Part shown: positions 1 to 11,400 of the stretch, piece by piece
Layout: every line of letters begins with the position of its first letter
How positions within the stretch are numbered: the first letter of the stretch is position 1
IMG/VR virus record: IMGVR_UViG_3300007276_000067
Span: 1-51,706 of that record
Direction: 5' to 3' (one strand)
Source of the DNA: a virus
DNA: 51,706 bases
Notes under the pieces: model-generated
The model's database searches: none
The model's input: the letters and a program-made list of their open reading frames with translations, nothing else
What the model was told of the DNA's origin: nothing
Position numbers and translations under genes: made by a program

Positions 1-1
1 T

Positions 2-3000
2 ACTAACGAACCTTCAGCTACAAAAGAAGATGCATTGTTTACTAGGTCTGATGGACAAGGACAGTTTGAATTAACAGATGACGGTAAAGTTTTTGTTAGT
101 TCTACGGGACAGCCTTTTTCTAATAACCTTGATGAGCAGAGAACAGTAGACGGGAAACCCGTCATAGACCGCAAAGACTTACTTGATAGTGAAGAAGTAA
201 AAGCTGGTAGTACTGTAGAGCTTGAAGTCATAGAAGATTCTTGGTGGTTAGAGAACAGAAACAAAACTGAATACTCTAATCAAGCAGCACATATTCCTAT
301 ATATGTACGTGTACCTGGGAAAGGTATTGTAGGTGTTCTTGCATCTAATGATAGCGCTATGCGTCGTGCTGTTTATGAGAACTGGAAAGCAGGTAAGCAA
401 GAAGAACAAGCAGTAACTGTTAAAGTAGCACAGAAGCAACTTAATAACAGAAACAATGCTGTTGCGGCGGCAGAGGACGGAACGCAAGTACCTTTCTTCT
501 TTAATGTATTTGAAACCTTTGGAAACGTACCTATAGGAGTTGTTATCTATGATAAGGACGGTACAAACGCGAGAGGAATCACAGTTGCTAACACACAAAT
601 GTTATCTCCTGCAGAGCAAGCAAGCCTTGATACTGCAGTGCAAAGAACAAAAGCACAAGGACTTAAATACGGACAAGTTGTAGTCTTTGCTAAAAACTCT
701 AACGGAGAATGGAGATCCCATGTAGTCTCAACCGCAAAGCTTAATGAAGCAGAGCAAGCTAGAGCATTAGAGCTTCTGTCAAAATCAAGTGACTCTGCAG
801 CATACAATGAGCTTGTTGATCTTGTCGGACTTAACACGTTAGAGCCAGGAGAATTTGATGTAATACAGAATCTATTCTTACAAGTAGAAGACAGATATAT
901 ACCTGGGACGAATAAACGTGTCATACGTATGGGTATACCAATACCTACAACACAGACTACTGTTCCAGGAGCATTTCTTATAGCATCTATTGATAGTGAA
1001 ACTTTAGAAGGTCTTGTAAATGGGACCTTGACTGCTGCTGACATTAGAAAAAACAAAAATGTCCTTGGAAATCTAGTGCAAGAAGTTACTAAGGATGAAG
1101 AAGGAAGAGTTATTACTAAAGGAATTGGATTCCAAGTACTCAAGCAAAACGATGTAGCTGATAAATTTATAAACAGCATTGTCCCAGAGCTATCTAAGCT
1201 TATTGCTAATAAAAGACGGCAGGTTGACATAGCGGATATGAACACCGACCCTGCAGCATTCCAAGCGCTAGCTAGTGCTACGCATGAGCGTAATCCAAAC
1301 GACACCGCAGCTGGGTTTGCAGGAATCATAGGGACAGACATAGCTAAAGTTAATGGATCTATACATCACGATATAGGCCTAAGCTTTGATGTAGCTGAGA
1401 CAAGAGTAGGAGGGAAGAAGCTAACTGCAGAATCTGTAAAAATAACTCCTCATCAACCTAACACTCCCCCACAAGCAGCACCAACTAATACAGAGCGCGC
1501 ATTTGCAGAAGCAGCAGAAGCACAACGTAGAAAAGCTGCACAACAACAAAACCAAGAGCCTGGACCGCAACAGGAACCAGGACTTGAACAAAAAGAACCT
1601 GAGTTTACTCAAAAATATATCTTTGAACCAGGCATAACCATAGAAGGAAAAGACGTACAAGTTGCTCTTGGTCCAAAGACAGGAAAGATAGCTGCAATTC
1701 AGTACTTCGATAACGACACAATTTATTTTGTAGAGAAATCAAATACTGCTGAGTGGGAAAAAAGCATAGGGCCTAAAGTAGTACAAGCAATTCGTGCCCA
1801 GGCAAATACAAAGTTAGATGATAACGTAAGTGAGGACGATGCCCCATTCCGATTAGCTGGAGAAGATCCTATAGTTAAGATGGATAGAGCTGAGGCTGAA
1901 GCATGGCTAAAGAAGAGAGGTATACCTGTAGAGTTTTATGATGCTGCACTACGAGTAGGCAGTTCAGTTGCTCATGGTTACATGAAGAACGCTGGGGTAT
2001 ACTTGTGGAACAACGCTGAAGTAGGTACTGAATACCACGAGGCATTCCACTATAGCTTTCGAACAATGCTTACAGATAAGCAAAGAGAAGCGCTGTACAA
2101 AGAAGCACGAGTAAAGTACAACTTGCCAAATGCTACACCTCTTGAGTTAGAAGAAATGATGGCTGAGGAGTTTAGAGACTATGTGTTTACAGCACAGGGT
2201 ACAGAAGAAACTCTCCCAGGTAAGATCAAAAAGTTCTTTCAAGACCTGTTTAACTTTATTAAAGCTCTATTTACCAACACAGTAGAGATACAACAGTTTT
2301 ACTCTCTTATAGAGTCAAACAAGATGCCTAAGAAGTTTGAGCGTAGTGCTGAAAGATTTGAGGGCAAGGAAGCGTACAGACTTGTAGACGCCTTTAACCA
2401 AGACTTTGAGTTCCAACAAGAAGTAGTAGACAGTGTTAGCTCCGTCTTTATAAAGCATTTCAAAGAGCTAGAAGACTTCCGTATAAACAAAAAGCTTTTA
2501 GTTACAGAATTGCTAGGAACAGGTGAGAACAACAAGGGAGAAATTGCTAGATTTTTTCTTAAGCACTCTATCAGTAATCCTGATGGGACATATGTAAGCG
2601 AAGAGGCTCTTGACGCATTTGCAAAAGCAACAACTAAACAAGAACGAGGTGCAGCAGCCAAGAAATATAAATTTATAGCAGGTATTCCTGCAACAGATGC
2701 AATCCTTGAAGGGGCAATTCCCATTTCTTTTATACGAAACTCAAACAGTGCTGATCTCAAAAAAGCTGCAAGTGTATACTTCAATGTGTGGAACAATTGG
2801 ATTAACGTAGAAGACGAATTAGGAAACGTAGACAAATTTGGGTGGAGAGACGCTGTCGCAATGGACTTGAAAAAATACGGCTACACCGTAGGACTTGCTA
2901 AATCACAAGTCAGAAAAGACTTAATAGAAGACGAAGGATTGGCAAGTAAAGAAGAAACTAATTACGATAAGATTTTCAACATCTCTCACTTTGAGCAAGA

Positions 3001-6000
3001 TCCTACAAAGACTGTTAGCGAAGAGGTAAGAAGATTATTCTCTAAGATTACAAATGCCAAAGAAAATTCTGTAGGCTTTGTTACATACGTTAATGTAGAT
3101 GAAGCTATACGAGCTTCACTCGCAGTTGCAGTAGGATCACAGTCATACGAAGAAATTTTAGGTAACATCATAGAAGCTGCTCCTAACTTCGAAGTACTAC
3201 AACCTATTGCAAACTTTTTAAAAGGTCCTGTACAGGCAGCAGATGCTGCAGCATTATCTAGGTTCTTTAAAAAGACTTACTCGGAACACCGAATAGTAAA
3301 GGAAGAGATGATAGAAGAGGCGATGAACGTTAAGACGATCAACTCTGATAGAAAAAGTGCTGCAATAGGATGGGCTACTAGTTGGAAAGCAGAGTCAGTA
3401 TCCACTGAAATTGTAACTCGACCAGGAGCAGTATTTATAGAATCAAAAGGCAAGCTAAAGTTTAACAATAATGTTATTGAAGGCAAAGCAAGATTGCAGC
3501 ACATTAAAAGTGCTATAGCTCAATACCAAAAAGCATCTAGTACAGAAGCAAAAGCAGTTGCGCTTAATGACCTTATGTGGTTCTCATCACTAGGAATGGC
3601 TAGGACTAAGTCAGAAGCAGAGGCTAGATTGTTAAGCTACTTGAAGAAGCATGAGGGTAACCCGGAAGATGAAGCCCAAATCATATATAACAAGTTAATA
3701 AACGCTGTTATAAGTAAAGCTCTTAATCTTACAACCGAAGGAGGCATAGTAAAGAAGGCAACACTGAAAGAGACTCCAGTAAACTTCTTTAAGTCAGAAG
3801 GTTCTACCATTAAAGCTCTGGCAGAAATAGCCGCAGAGTTTACCCTCCCTACAGCACTCGCATACGTTAACGGAAAAGGAAAGACTATCTATCCTTACAA
3901 CCTCCCAACTACGTTTAGTGATACGTTGCAGGATATGAGAAAGGGAAAGGACTCAGAGCTGTACCAGCTTATGATGAAAGACCCTTCTTTGGCAATGACT
4001 ATTGGGGAGAAGGAAAAAGGTAGAGCGCTATTCTTGTACTTGTTAGAAAGCAAAGAGTTTGACATTACTAGCTTTAGCTTAGATGTAGTTCAGAATGAAT
4101 CGCAGGACGATCAAAATATAGAGTATAAGAAGTTGTCGGAAAGAGACTCTATGATTCTTCGACTCAACATGTTCTTAAACGACGGACAGAAATACTCTTA
4201 CATACCACTCCCTGTACAGGAAACAAGAGGTAGAATAGATTTCTTAAAGGTTCCCACTTTTGGTAACCCTATTAAGAAAAGCATAACAAAAGCAGGTATC
4301 CCAAAGACCGCATCGGGAGAACAAGCTATGCTTACTCATATTGTTCTACGAGACTTAGTAAGACTAAGCCTTAATCCTGCTCTGGCAAAAAATGTAAATA
4401 ACGGCTTCCATCTATCAGGTATAACAGACGTAGAAGTAAAAGGGGGAAGACTATCTCAAGTTATTCAGGACGCATTAAAGTATCCAAAGGGTCCAGAGTA
4501 TAAATACGTATTTGATGAAATTAACAGTCAAGTAAAAAACTATTCTGAAACTGTGTTTCAAAAATACGGACAGGAGTTTATGCAGGAACTTGCTAAATAC
4601 AACATTCTCAAACTAGACGAGGAGAAAAACTCTTGGTCAATACCCAAGAACTCGAGGCTAGACGCAAGTCAAAGTAACTACGGAAGTGTCTCTGAGATGG
4701 TGAAGGCTTACATGCTTACTGACCTTGTAGCTAGGATAGAAATGGCACAAGCATTCCGTGGAGGAGTGATGCAATTTAAAGACACAACAGCATTCTATAA
4801 AAGAATGGGCTTGCTCAATACTCCAGGTGATAAGCTAATGATGGAAGGAGAGGTTGTACATGATCCTACGTACGGTATACCTAAAATTATTAAGGAAGCA
4901 AGCATACAGAAGATTCGTATTTCTGATCCTTACCATGATGAGATAGCTGGACGCATAGAAAGAATGTACGTCAAGTACTTCGAAAACTTGAATTACAGTA
5001 TAGAGGAGGCCGCTGAAAAAGCAAGGAATATAGCGGATCAGTATAAAACTGATAACAGAGGTGCTGACCACACAGATGCGCAGGCATTTATATCTCCATA
5101 CATGTTCCGTAATATTGAGCAGGGTCTGGGCAGGTGGACAGCTAAGGATGAGCAGTGGTTCAATGAGTATATCGCAGGAAAAGGAGAATGGAAAGCAAAG
5201 TACACTCCCGCTTACAAGTTTTACGCAGAAGAGAGACTAATAGATAAAGGAGTCTTAAACGTAGATATGCAGAAGAACTCCTATGTTGTACTCACAAAAG
5301 ACTTTGTGCAGGGTAACGAGTTGTTAACTGCTATGTACAATAGAATGATGAATCCTAACGATCCTATTGACATCATCAACACAGAGTCTGCGAAGAAATC
5401 ATTTAAAGGACAGCTCTTTGAAGTTAATCAAGAGTTAGGAGAACAGATGTTTGCTGGGTTAGAATCAAGAGACATGGACGGCTCTAAGCTTTACATGCCT
5501 CAAATTATCAATGACAAAGAGGACATGACTGCTAAGATGAATCGCCAGATTCGTAAAGGCATTCCTACAATGGTAGATAAAACAGCTACCTATACCTTAG
5601 CAGACGGCACCACTCTTACAGGGGAACAGTTACTCAACGAGTATCACAATGCCAATGAAGAGATCATACAAATGCAGGGCAAAAAGTTATTTGATGAACT
5701 TGGGTGGACCGCGTTAAAAGAAGATCCAAGCAACAATGAGTTACGTCTTAACTTCCTGCAAAGAATACGTGAGGTTATATATGATAACAAGCTTAAGAAC
5801 AATCAAGTTGATTCTAACTTAGATAAGCAGCTTAGGTTAGTAGAAGACTTGGAAACAGGACGCTACGATTTCAACGTACCTCTGTACTTCCCAGTATACC
5901 AAAGAGAGTTCGAGAGTTTAATTTACTCTTTGTTCAAGTCTAATGTCTACCAGATCAAGCTCCCAGGAAGAGAGCTAGTGCAAGTTGCAGGTCCAGGTAA

Positions 6001-8458
6001 GTGGGAGATTGATGGAGAAATAAGAGAGCTCAGACACCTAGATATTGACGAGTCAACTGGAAATGTAATACACTCAGAAGTACTTATCTCACAAGACGTA
6101 GCAGACAGATTAGGACTAAAAGTAGGAGATACAGGTATTATGTACCGTATCCCAAACCAAGACTACTCTTCAAATGTCCCAAGTAGAATAGCAGGCATTC
6201 TCCCAAAAGGGTACAGCAAAACAGTTGTAGTCGCAGGTAACATAACAGTGCAGACTGGTAGTGACTTTGACATTGACAAACTGTTTGGACTCTTCCGAGA
6301 CAGGAATGCAAAATCTAAACTAGCAAAGAGAAAAAATGACTTGCTGAATTTATCAGAGGCAGTACTACTTAATGCTAAGACAGCCCCGTATTTGTTCAGA
6401 CCTCTTACTCAGGATACCCTAAATGCTTTAGCAGATGAGGTCCAAGAAGGAGAAGAAGAAATGGCTTTTGACAATCCTCTAACTGAGATACGGATGGAGT
6501 CTAACTACAAAAGTGCAGCTACTCTAGTAGGTGGGTACGCTAACGCTATCTCAGGGTGGAACATCGCAGCACAAGCAGCAGAGTATAATGATCCTAATTC
6601 CGAGTACATTAGTACAGGAACTATGGTCAACTCATCTAAGCACTTTATGCTTAATGGTGTGTTGTTGAATCAGATTAATATTCTATCCCCATTCACACAG
6701 GAACGAACGTTAGATGGAATTGTAGAAAGACTTTCAGCAGCTCTCGACGCCGCTTCTAAGTTGATACACACCGCGTTGAATGACAATGAGCAAACCCTAA
6801 ATGCAACAGTGTACTTAAAGAGTATAGGATTTGAAGATGCTGACGTAGTTGCACTTCTCACTACACCTCTTGTACGACAGTTTGTAGAAAAACGTAGAAC
6901 CAGCTCAGCTGGTGTAGGAACCGTGTTCCAGGAATTAGGTATTTCTAAAAAGGTGTACGGGCAGATATCTAAGAATGATCCAAATCTGGAAACCCCCGTC
7001 GTAAATACAGAAGAGTTAAAAGCAATTACTGCTGCTAATGATAGCACAAGTGAGGCTGCTAAGAAAGCATTTATAGCTTTTGCAAATGCCTACTCTGCAG
7101 GTAATAGCTTATCCGAATACTACGAGGTAATTGCAGTAGATAACCTAGATAGCATGGGAGATCTTGGTGAGGTCATGGCTTATCTAGACACTCTTGAAAA
7201 CTACAGAAGAGGAGGAGACAAGAATATTGTAGGGTACAGTGAGGTAGAGAAGATACTCAAAGGAGAGGCATACAGAACTATGCGTGCCTTCTACAATATG
7301 ATTGATGAATCAATGCAGGTATCGTCACAGCTGTTCTTAGGAGGAGCCGAATCTGTAAAACAATTTAAGTCAGACCTTAAAGAGGCTACAGGTAAAACTA
7401 AGCTAACAGCTGCAGAGCATAGATTTACAGACAGAGCCTTATTCTATCACTTGCTTACTAAAGACGGCTCTCCTATGACACAGTTCATGAGAAAGGATGT
7501 CATTAAAAGCATGCTGTTAAACCCTAACGACAATTTGAATACACAGATACAGAATCTTATAAAAGAGATTCCAACGTTGCAGGTGAATGAGATGCTAAGC
7601 AGAGCAATTCCTGGTATTGGGAATGATAAGCCCACTAATAGAGTGTGGGGCATATCGATGGAAAATACTGAGAAGATGACGTTAGAGGCGAGAGAGAAGG
7701 TTAGACAAGACTTTGGTAAGCTTCTGTACACTCCAGAGATATACACACAAGGACAAGAAAACAGCGAGAAGTTAAACAAAAGAATACAGAATATAGCCAA
7801 GCGATTGGTCATCAACTCTGTAGTTACCACTGGACTTGCTCCTTCGTTCGGTACGTATTACAACTCTGTTCCAATTGACTTCTTCTTGCAGATTAAAGAT
7901 GAGGCTACAGGCAAAAGCCTTATGGAGTACATGCGAGAAGAGTTCCATACAGCCAAGCAAGATCCAAGATACTTTAGTGACTTTATGTTTGACTTTGTAC
8001 AGAACTATGGTACATCTACTATAGGTGGAAGACCACTAATAAGTAGAGTACCTAGCGGATTTAAAGATGAAGGAAAAATTCTAGTAGGGAGGAAAGCTAG
8101 CGCAGAGCAGAACTTTCCAAGGTTTGCTACTAAGGCAAACTACAAGAAAGGAGTAGACAAAGTGTCTGTGTACGAATACAAAGACGGAGTCTACTATAAG
8201 ATACATAGTTTAGGAATTGCAAATAACCTGCTAGAGTTGAACTTACGAGATGCAGCAGGAGAAGTAGTTAGGACTAGCTTCTGGTCAGCTGTTAATGGGC
8301 AGAAAATTGTTAATGTTAAAACGTCTGGGGGTAAAGTAAAAAAAGTAAATTTGACAAGCCGCAATGGGATAACCAGTTCTCAAGTAGGAATAACATCTCC
8401 TAATGGGGAGGTAAAAACTACGACTACGCAGACTAACCTAGATAAAAACTGTAAATAA
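2..8458 (+). CDS. Giant virion protein: crAss-like RNA polymerase with zincin domain (5' partial)
   Basis: The reading frame is open to the left edge, so the start lies outside; the TTG at 35 is not a convincing start. Residue numbers below count from that TTG. A zincin-type metalloprotease site HEAFH lies at about 668-672, after a Pro/Gln-rich linker near 475-535. A DFDID motif at about 2077-2081 follows the sequence QTGS. It matches the catalytic DxDxD of the crAss-like virion RNA polymerase (phi14:2 gp66 family), a distant relative of double-psi beta-barrel polymerases. From family knowledge, such proteins are packaged, ejected with the DNA and transcribe early genes. The gene ends TAATG, overlapping the next start by one base, so the two are coupled. 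The polymerase call rests on motif and size; the protease role is inferred. Confidence 0.85.
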   Translation, partial: TNEPSATKEDALFTRSDGQGQFELTDDGKVFVSSTGQPFSNNLDEQRTVDGKPVIDRKDLLDSEEVKAGSTVELEVIEDSWWLENRNKTEYSNQAAHIPIYVRVPGKGIVGVLASNDSAMRRAVYENWKAGKQEEQAVTVKVAQKQLNNRNNAVAAAEDGTQVPFFFNVFETFGNVPIGVVIYDKDGTNARGITVANTQMLSPAEQASLDTAVQRTKAQGLKYGQVVVFAKNSNGEWRSHVVSTAKLNEAEQARALELLSKSSDSAAYNELVDLVGLNTLEPGEFDVIQNLFLQVEDRYIPGTNKRVIRMGIPIPTTQTTVPGAFLIASIDSETLEGLVNGTLTAADIRKNKNVLGNLVQEVTKDEEGRVITKGIGFQVLKQNDVADKFINSIVPELSKLIANKRRQVDIADMNTDPAAFQALASATHERNPNDTAAGFAGIIGTDIAKVNGSIHHDIGLSFDVAETRVGGKKLTAESVKITPHQPNTPPQAAPTNTERAFAEAAEAQRRKAAQQQNQEPGPQQEPGLEQKEPEFTQKYIFEPGITIEGKDVQVALGPKTGKIAAIQYFDNDTIYFVEKSNTAEWEKSIGPKVVQAIRAQANTKLDDNVSEDDAPFRLAGEDPIVKMDRAEAEAWLKKRGIPVEFYDAALRVGSSVAHGYMKNAGVYLWNNAEVGTEYHEAFHYSFRTMLTDKQREALYKEARVKYNLPNATPLELEEMMAEEFRDYVFTAQGTEETLPGKIKKFFQDLFNFIKALFTNTVEIQQFYSLIESNKMPKKFERSAERFEGKEAYRLVDAFNQDFEFQQEVVDSVSSVFIKHFKELEDFRINKKLLVTELLGTGENNKGEIARFFLKHSISNPDGTYVSEEALDAFAKATTKQERGAAAKKYKFIAGIPATDAILEGAIPISFIRNSNSADLKKAASVYFNVWNNWINVEDELGNVDKFGWRDAVAMDLKKYGYTVGLAKSQVRKDLIEDEGLASKEETNYDKIFNISHFEQDPTKTVSEEVRRLFSKITNAKENSVGFVTYVNVDEAIRASLAVAVGSQSYEEILGNIIEAAPNFEVLQPIANFLKGPVQAADAAALSRFFKKTYSEHRIVKEEMIEEAMNVKTINSDRKSAAIGWATSWKAESVSTEIVTRPGAVFIESKGKLKFNNNVIEGKARLQHIKSAIAQYQKASSTEAKAVALNDLMWFSSLGMARTKSEAEARLLSYLKKHEGNPEDEAQIIYNKLINAVISKALNLTTEGGIVKKATLKETPVNFFKSEGSTIKALAEIAAEFTLPTALAYVNGKGKTIYPYNLPTTFSDTLQDMRKGKDSELYQLMMKDPSLAMTIGEKEKGRALFLYLLESKEFDITSFSLDVVQNESQDDQNIEYKKLSERDSMILRLNMFLNDGQKYSYIPLPVQETRGRIDFLKVPTFGNPIKKSITKAGIPKTASGEQAMLTHIVLRDLVRLSLNPALAKNVNNGFHLSGITDVEVKGGRLSQVIQDALKYPKGPEYKYVFDEINSQVKNYSETVFQKYGQEFMQELAKYNILKLDEEKNSWSIPKNSRLDASQSNYGSVSEMVKAYMLTDLVARIEMAQAFRGGVMQFKDTTAFYKRMGLLNTPGDKLMMEGEVVHDPTYGIPKIIKEASIQKIRISDPYHDEIAGRIERMYVKYFENLNYSIEEAAEKARNIADQYKTDNRGADHTDAQAFISPYMFRNIEQGLGRWTAKDEQWFNEYIAGKGEWKAKYTPAYKFYAEERLIDKGVLNVDMQKNSYVVLTKDFVQGNELLTAMYNRMMNPNDPIDIINTESAKKSFKGQLFEVNQELGEQMFAGLESRDMDGSKLYMPQIINDKEDMTAKMNRQIRKGIPTMVDKTATYTLADGTTLTGEQLLNEYHNANEEIIQMQGKKLFDELGWTALKEDPSNNELRLNFLQRIREVIYDNKLKNNQVDSNLDKQLRLVEDLETGRYDFNVPLYFPVYQREFESLIYSLFKSNVYQIKLPGRELVQVAGPGKWEIDGEIRELRHLDIDESTGNVIHSEVLISQDVADRLGLKVGDTGIMYRIPNQDYSSNVPSRIAGILPKGYSKTVVVAGNITVQTGSDFDIDKLFGLFRDRNAKSKLAKRKNDLLNLSEAVLLNAKTAPYLFRPLTQDTLNALADEVQEGEEEMAFDNPLTEIRMESNYKSAATLVGGYANAISGWNIAAQAAEYNDPNSEYISTGTMVNSSKHFMLNGVLLNQINILSPFTQERTLDGIVERLSAALDAASKLIHTALNDNEQTLNATVYLKSIGFEDADVVALLTTPLVRQFVEKRRTSSAGVGTVFQELGISKKVYGQISKNDPNLETPVVNTEELKAITAANDSTSEAAKKAFIAFANAYSAGNSLSEYYEVIAVDNLDSMGDLGEVMAYLDTLENYRRGGDKNIVGYSEVEKILKGEAYRTMRAFYNMIDESMQVSSQLFLGGAESVKQFKSDLKEATGKTKLTAAEHRFTDRALFYHLLTKDGSPMTQFMRKDVIKSMLLNPNDNLNTQIQNLIKEIPTLQVNEMLSRAIPGIGNDKPTNRVWGISMENTEKMTLEAREKVRQDFGKLLYTPEIYTQGQENSEKLNKRIQNIAKRLVINSVVTTGLAPSFGTYYNSVPIDFFLQIKDEATGKSLMEYMREEFHTAKQDPRYFSDFMFDFVQNYGTSTIGGRPLISRVPSGFKDEGKILVGRKASAEQNFPRFATKANYKKGVDKVSVYEYKDGVYYKIHSLGIANNLLELNLRDAAGEVVRTSFWSAVNGQKIVNVKTSGGKVKKVNLTSRNGITSSQVGITSPNGEVKTTTTQTNLDKNCK

Positions 8459-11400
8459 TGAGCTGTAGCTATAGAGTTGGGGGAGTAGAAAACGCATTAC
8501 TTACAGATGTCTTTAATTATGTTGAAGACAACCCTAGTGGGGCGCGAGCAGGCTTCAAAATTGAAAACATGCTGCTCTCTCGTAACATGGTATTTAAAGA
8601 TGGGAATGCTTTGTTTGCTGTAAAACAAGATGGAGTAACAGAAGACATAGCTAACATAAATAACACGGCACGTGAGTTTTTTGGAGTTGTAGGAGATCTA
8701 ATAATGCAAACTCCAGTAGGGAGAGACATACAAATCTCTGTAAATGACAACATTTTAGAGCTACTAAATCCTACAAGTGACCTTCAGAATTCATCTACTA
8801 CCACAAGAGGGGTAGATAGGGTAGTAGAAGAAGTAGAAGAAACCGTTGACCCTTTGATCAGCGAAGCATTTGATAGGAAAGAAAAAGTAGACGATCTAAC
8901 AGACAAGATCGTTACTAACCTACAGCTGCAGATAGACAGACTAAACAGGCTTGAGGAAACGGAGCCCATAAAAAGTAGGAGAAGAGAACTTGAGTTGTTG
9001 AAGTCTAAGCTTAGGAAAGTAAAGACTGGAAAAGAAAAGGTAGACAACTTCTATGAATACATAGATTATGTATTTAATCTAAGCAAAAGAGCTGCTACAG
9101 CGATGGATAGGATTGAAGATGAGTACGCTGTTGCGTACAAAACTATGCCTAACTCAGATAGAGCTGCAATCTTATCTAAGATATCTACATTAAAGCAAAC
9201 CCTAGATGCTTTCTACACAGAAGACAGAAATCTATCGGTCATTAACCAGCTCCAGAGTAAACTGGTGCGTATGCAAGATGAGTCTGGGACAAAAGATGAA
9301 CTCTTAGACAAACTTGTAGTGTCAATAGCTGACATGAAGGAGCTAAATGACAGATACTTAGAAATAGCTATACCCATCCAGGCTGATCTCCTGCTGGAAT
9401 ATGCTCCAATGGAAGTTAATCAAAAGTTTAACGCGAGCATAGAGAGGCTAGAAGCTGCAATAGCAAAGAAAGACTTTAACATTCCCTATGAAGGATTGAA
9501 GAGGAGAGATCCGCGTGCAATTAAAATTATGCGTGACACTCTTAAGATAGGGGCAGGACAAGAGAGGAGAGAGAAGTTAATGAAGCTGAACGTTATCCAG
9601 CTGAAAGAACAGATAATTGGGAGAGAGGCTATCATACGAGAGTTACGAGAGACGCATCAAGATGCTTCGTCCTTTTCTATGTACGCTGATCCGTTAGTAT
9701 ACAATTCAGAAACTAACATTCAACTGTTTGCAAATGCTGTAAAGTCAGAACTGTTTGACGCTCACCAAAAAACAATCGACACAAAGTATCAGTTAGAGCC
9801 TGCGTTTAAAAAGTTCAGAGAATGGAAAGGTGTATCAGAAGATAGGCCTGACAAGTTCTATGAAGACTTGTTTGAGACTGTAAACATTGCACGAAGACAA
9901 GAAGACGGTACAATTAAAATGGTACCGGTCCTGTCCTTTGTGCAGCCCTACGACATGAAACGGTTTCAGAGTGCAAAGACTCAAGCATTTGAAGCTGCTA
10001 AAAAAGCACACAACTATCCCAAAGACAATGCCGACTTAGATGATTTCTTTAAGTCTGATGATGGGAGAAGGTACAATGCAGCTGTCGCAAAATGGTATGC
10101 TGAAAACACTGAACCTATACAGGGAGCCCAGGACATTATTGACCAGATGATACGGGAGCGGGATAGTTTAGATTACGCAAGAAGCAAAGCATTTAAAGAC
10201 GGAAAAGAAGAAACAGGAAAAGAGTTAAGCTACCAGTACCATGCGTTAGAATTAGAGATAAAAAAAATATACAGACGTGGTAGGAATGGGATGCAAATAG
10301 TTGGAAACCTGACTGTACCTAACCAAAGCTACAATAACACAAAGTTTACTTCTATGCCCGCAGAGGCAAAAGAGTTTTATGATGTGCTGCTAGACATATA
10401 TAAAACACAGCAGAAGAAGCTTGGTAAGGGAGGTATGTCTCAAAACTCTTGGGACAACTTTTCGTACATACTTCCATCTGTTAGAAAGTCTGCGTTGGAT
10501 ATAGGACTAGAAGGCAACCCAGGAGAAGCAGTGACTGACGTAATAAACGATGCGTTTTACCTGCAAGAAACTGATACAGACTTTGGGGAGCTAGTACAAG
10601 CTAGTGGTGAGCGAATGAAGTTTATACCTAGATACTTCACCAACGTAGTAGAAGAAGCTAAAGTGTCTAAGAACATAGTAGACAGTATAGTTAAGTTTAC
10701 TGATATGTCTAACCGCTACGAGGCTAAAGCTAAGATGCTGGGCATGGTAAACGTAATGCACGATGCTATTGCATCTAGAGGCAGCCTAACTATGATGGAG
10801 TCAGGACATTATCTCTCTGATCGTACTGGACAAAAGCTAGGATATAACCTTGAGCTGAAAAAGAAAGGTAAAGAGTCAAACACATATAAAGCATTAGAAA
10901 GCTTCATCGACAACGTAATCTATGGAGAGTCTATAAAAGGAAATGCTAAGAAAACAATCTTAGGTAAGCTGTCAGTATCAAAGCTAGTGGGGCAAGCTTC
11001 CTCTCTTACAGCATTAGCAAGATTGTCTGGTAACATGCTACAAGCAACCAACCAGCTGATTATTGATAGCACCATGAATGCCCAAGAAGGCTGGGCTAAT
11101 CAATTCTACAGTAGATCAGATTTATCTCGTGCAAGATTTAAAGTACTTGCAAGCATGTCCTCAGAGGGACTAAGCCCCAAGTTCAATAAAGGAACTAAGC
11201 TTAATAAAATGCTGGAGATGTTTGATGCTTTGCAAGAGCATTCACAAGCATTTGAAAAGACAACTGGAACTGCAGTTAAGAAGGCTGCAGATTTTGGGAC
11301 ATCGTTTGCAGCGCAAAGAGGAATGGAGTGGCAGACTACGGCTGAGAAGATGGTGGCTTTGGCTATATCCCTGGAAGGAACTCTTAAGGATAAGAACGGT

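Noticed and set aside
547-1341. Long minus-strand frame inside the polymerase gene (264 codons)
   Set aside because: Shadow of the real gene: low-complexity Ser/Leu-rich translation, no start context, and entirely within a longer plus-strand frame with clear motifs.
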